Position numbers and translations under genes: made by a program
Source: Dasypus novemcinctus
Lineage: Eukaryota; Chordata; Mammalia; Cingulata; Dasypodidae
Length of the DNA: 64,000 nucleotides
Reading direction: 5' to 3'
Assembly: GCF_030445035.2 (NCBI RefSeq)
Contig: NC_080673.1
Location: 184,183,216-184,247,215 of the forward strand
The notes under the pieces: model-generated
What the model was told of the DNA's origin: nothing
Databases searched by the model: none
The model's input: the letters and a program-made list of their open reading frames with translations, nothing else
Part shown: piece by piece, positions 23,495 to 64,000 of the stretch
Layout: each line of letters begins with the position of its first letter
Position numbering within the stretch: position 1 is the stretch's first letter

Positions 23495-23620
23495 CTTTAG
23501 GTACAACCGAGGCCTTAGCTTACACGTCTATAAAATAATACTTACCTTGCAGGGTTACTGTAAGAATGAGAGATGGAGATAGGATTAATACTGTGGCAAG
23601 ACAGAGTAGGCATGTAGGAA
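23495..23620 (-). mobile_element. MIR fragment
   Basis: 'tataaaataatacttacctt' and 'cagggttactgtaagaatga' are reversed MIR core blocks. Confidence 0.6.
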
Positions 23621-23819
23621 AAAGATGCTAACTAACTATTCCCTTTGCCAGTTTTTGCTATTCCAGCAAAAAGTCTGTAGGTCAAATACATGTTGCCTGT
23701 GCTGGGTAAAGAAAGGGCAAAATGGATCATAGCAAGTTATGACATTGCTATATCTTAATTTCCTCACTGCAATTAAGAGTACATGGTGCAGTGGCAACAA
23801 GTTCCAGATATGGCGTTAT

Positions 23820-23945
23820 AAAGAGTTGGCTTCCAATCTTGACTCTGCCACTTAGCTGTGTGATTTTGGCTAGTTTCACAACCTCTCTAGGTCTCAGATT
23901 CCCAAGCCAGGATAATAAAAAGGGCAGGATCTCCCATCTAGGACT
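23820..23945 (-). mobile_element. MIR fragment
   Basis: 'ctctgccacttagctgtgtg' and 'aacctctctaggtctcaga' are reversed MIR core blocks, just outside the DHX15 CpG island. Confidence 0.65.
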
Positions 23946-24182
23946 AGACTTTACAAGTATAGAGAGGGAAGTTGAGTCTGAAGTGAAGTAAAGGCTTAAC
24001 CCCGCAGCGGCACGGAAAGCAGAACGCGCGGGGAACAGAGACCAGAAGGGAGGGGTAAAAAATACAGCAAGCCTGGAAGGCGGTGGGCGGAGCCAGAGTT
24101 GCCGCCTCTGGGCGGCGTGCGCGCGCACCACGCACAGCACGCACGCTGCGGAAGCGCGCTCGGAGGCCCAGCCCTCGTCGCC

Positions 24183-24194
24183 GCCGCCATTTTA
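24183..24194 (+). promoter_or_regulatory. YY1-type site in the DHX15 promoter
   Basis: The sequence GCCGCCATTTTA matches the YY1 consensus GCCGCCATnTTG closely. YY1 sites in TATA-less CpG promoters often lie at or just after the transcription start, which fits about 150 bases upstream of the ATG. Function is inferred. Confidence 0.6.
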
Positions 24195-24202
24195 GCTCCT
24201 GG

Positions 24203-24208
24203 TTCCGG
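24203..24208 (-). promoter_or_regulatory. ETS-type core (CCGGAA on the minus strand)
   Basis: TTCCGG lies 9 bases after the YY1-like site. Paired ETS and YY1 sites are common in housekeeping promoters. The core is short, so the call is tentative. Confidence 0.4.
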
Positions 24209-24260
24209 CCGCACGGTGTAAGCTGTTGTAGCGGGAGGGGTGGGGGTCCTCGAGAGTTAA

Positions 24261-64000
<39,740 letters not shown>

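Overview
This is a 64 kb piece of a mammalian nuclear genome, almost certainly from an armadillo (nine-banded armadillo, Dasypus novemcinctus, is the best fit). The reason is the dominant repeat: about twenty copies of a tRNA-derived SINE with a head like 'gggaagcagatttggctc', a B-box such as 'ggttcaaacccc' and a long body. This matches the DAS SINE family known from armadillos. General mammalian repeats (MIR, L2, old L1, MaLR/ERVL LTRs, hAT elements of the MER5A and MER20 type) make up most of the rest. All repeat names were given by eye; no repeat-library search was run.

Layout. Bases 1 to about 24000 are intergenic and show no supportable gene. They hold LTRs at 118-716, 843-1325, 3288-3785, 3870-4285, 14605-15257 and 15490-16040, a long run of old L1 pieces at about 4430-11225, an L2 carrying a nested SINE and a nested L1 (16210-18910), an antisense L1 ORF1-like region (19380-21790), and many DAS SINEs. 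One SINE body has grown into a minisatellite (8847-9409). Bases about 24000-24980 form a CpG-island promoter. From there to the right edge the window is one gene on the plus strand.

The gene is DHX15, the mammalian Prp43 DEAH-box RNA helicase. Six coding exons can be placed exactly: 24345-24415, 31065-31500, 37704-37897, 55851-56010, 57829-58047 and 63350-63517. All five complete introns are GT-AG, and the phases join without a break into 416 codons starting at the ATG. This covers the charged N-terminus, the whole RecA1 core (motif I GETGSGKT, Ia, Ib, DEAH, SAT) and the first part of RecA2. The remainder of RecA2 (motifs V and VI) and the winged-helix, ratchet and OB-fold domains lie beyond base 64000. 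No frameshift or internal stop is seen, so the gene looks functional.

No second gene, RNA gene, CRISPR array or operon-like system is present. The points most worth a second look are the SINE-born 20/12-bp minisatellite, two SINEs placed in tandem into the same target so that the target appears three times, a twin-primed L1 inside an L2, two 0.8-kb direct repeats flanking DHX15 exon 3, inverted SINEs flanking exon 4, and weak-looking 3' splice sites in this splicing-helicase gene.
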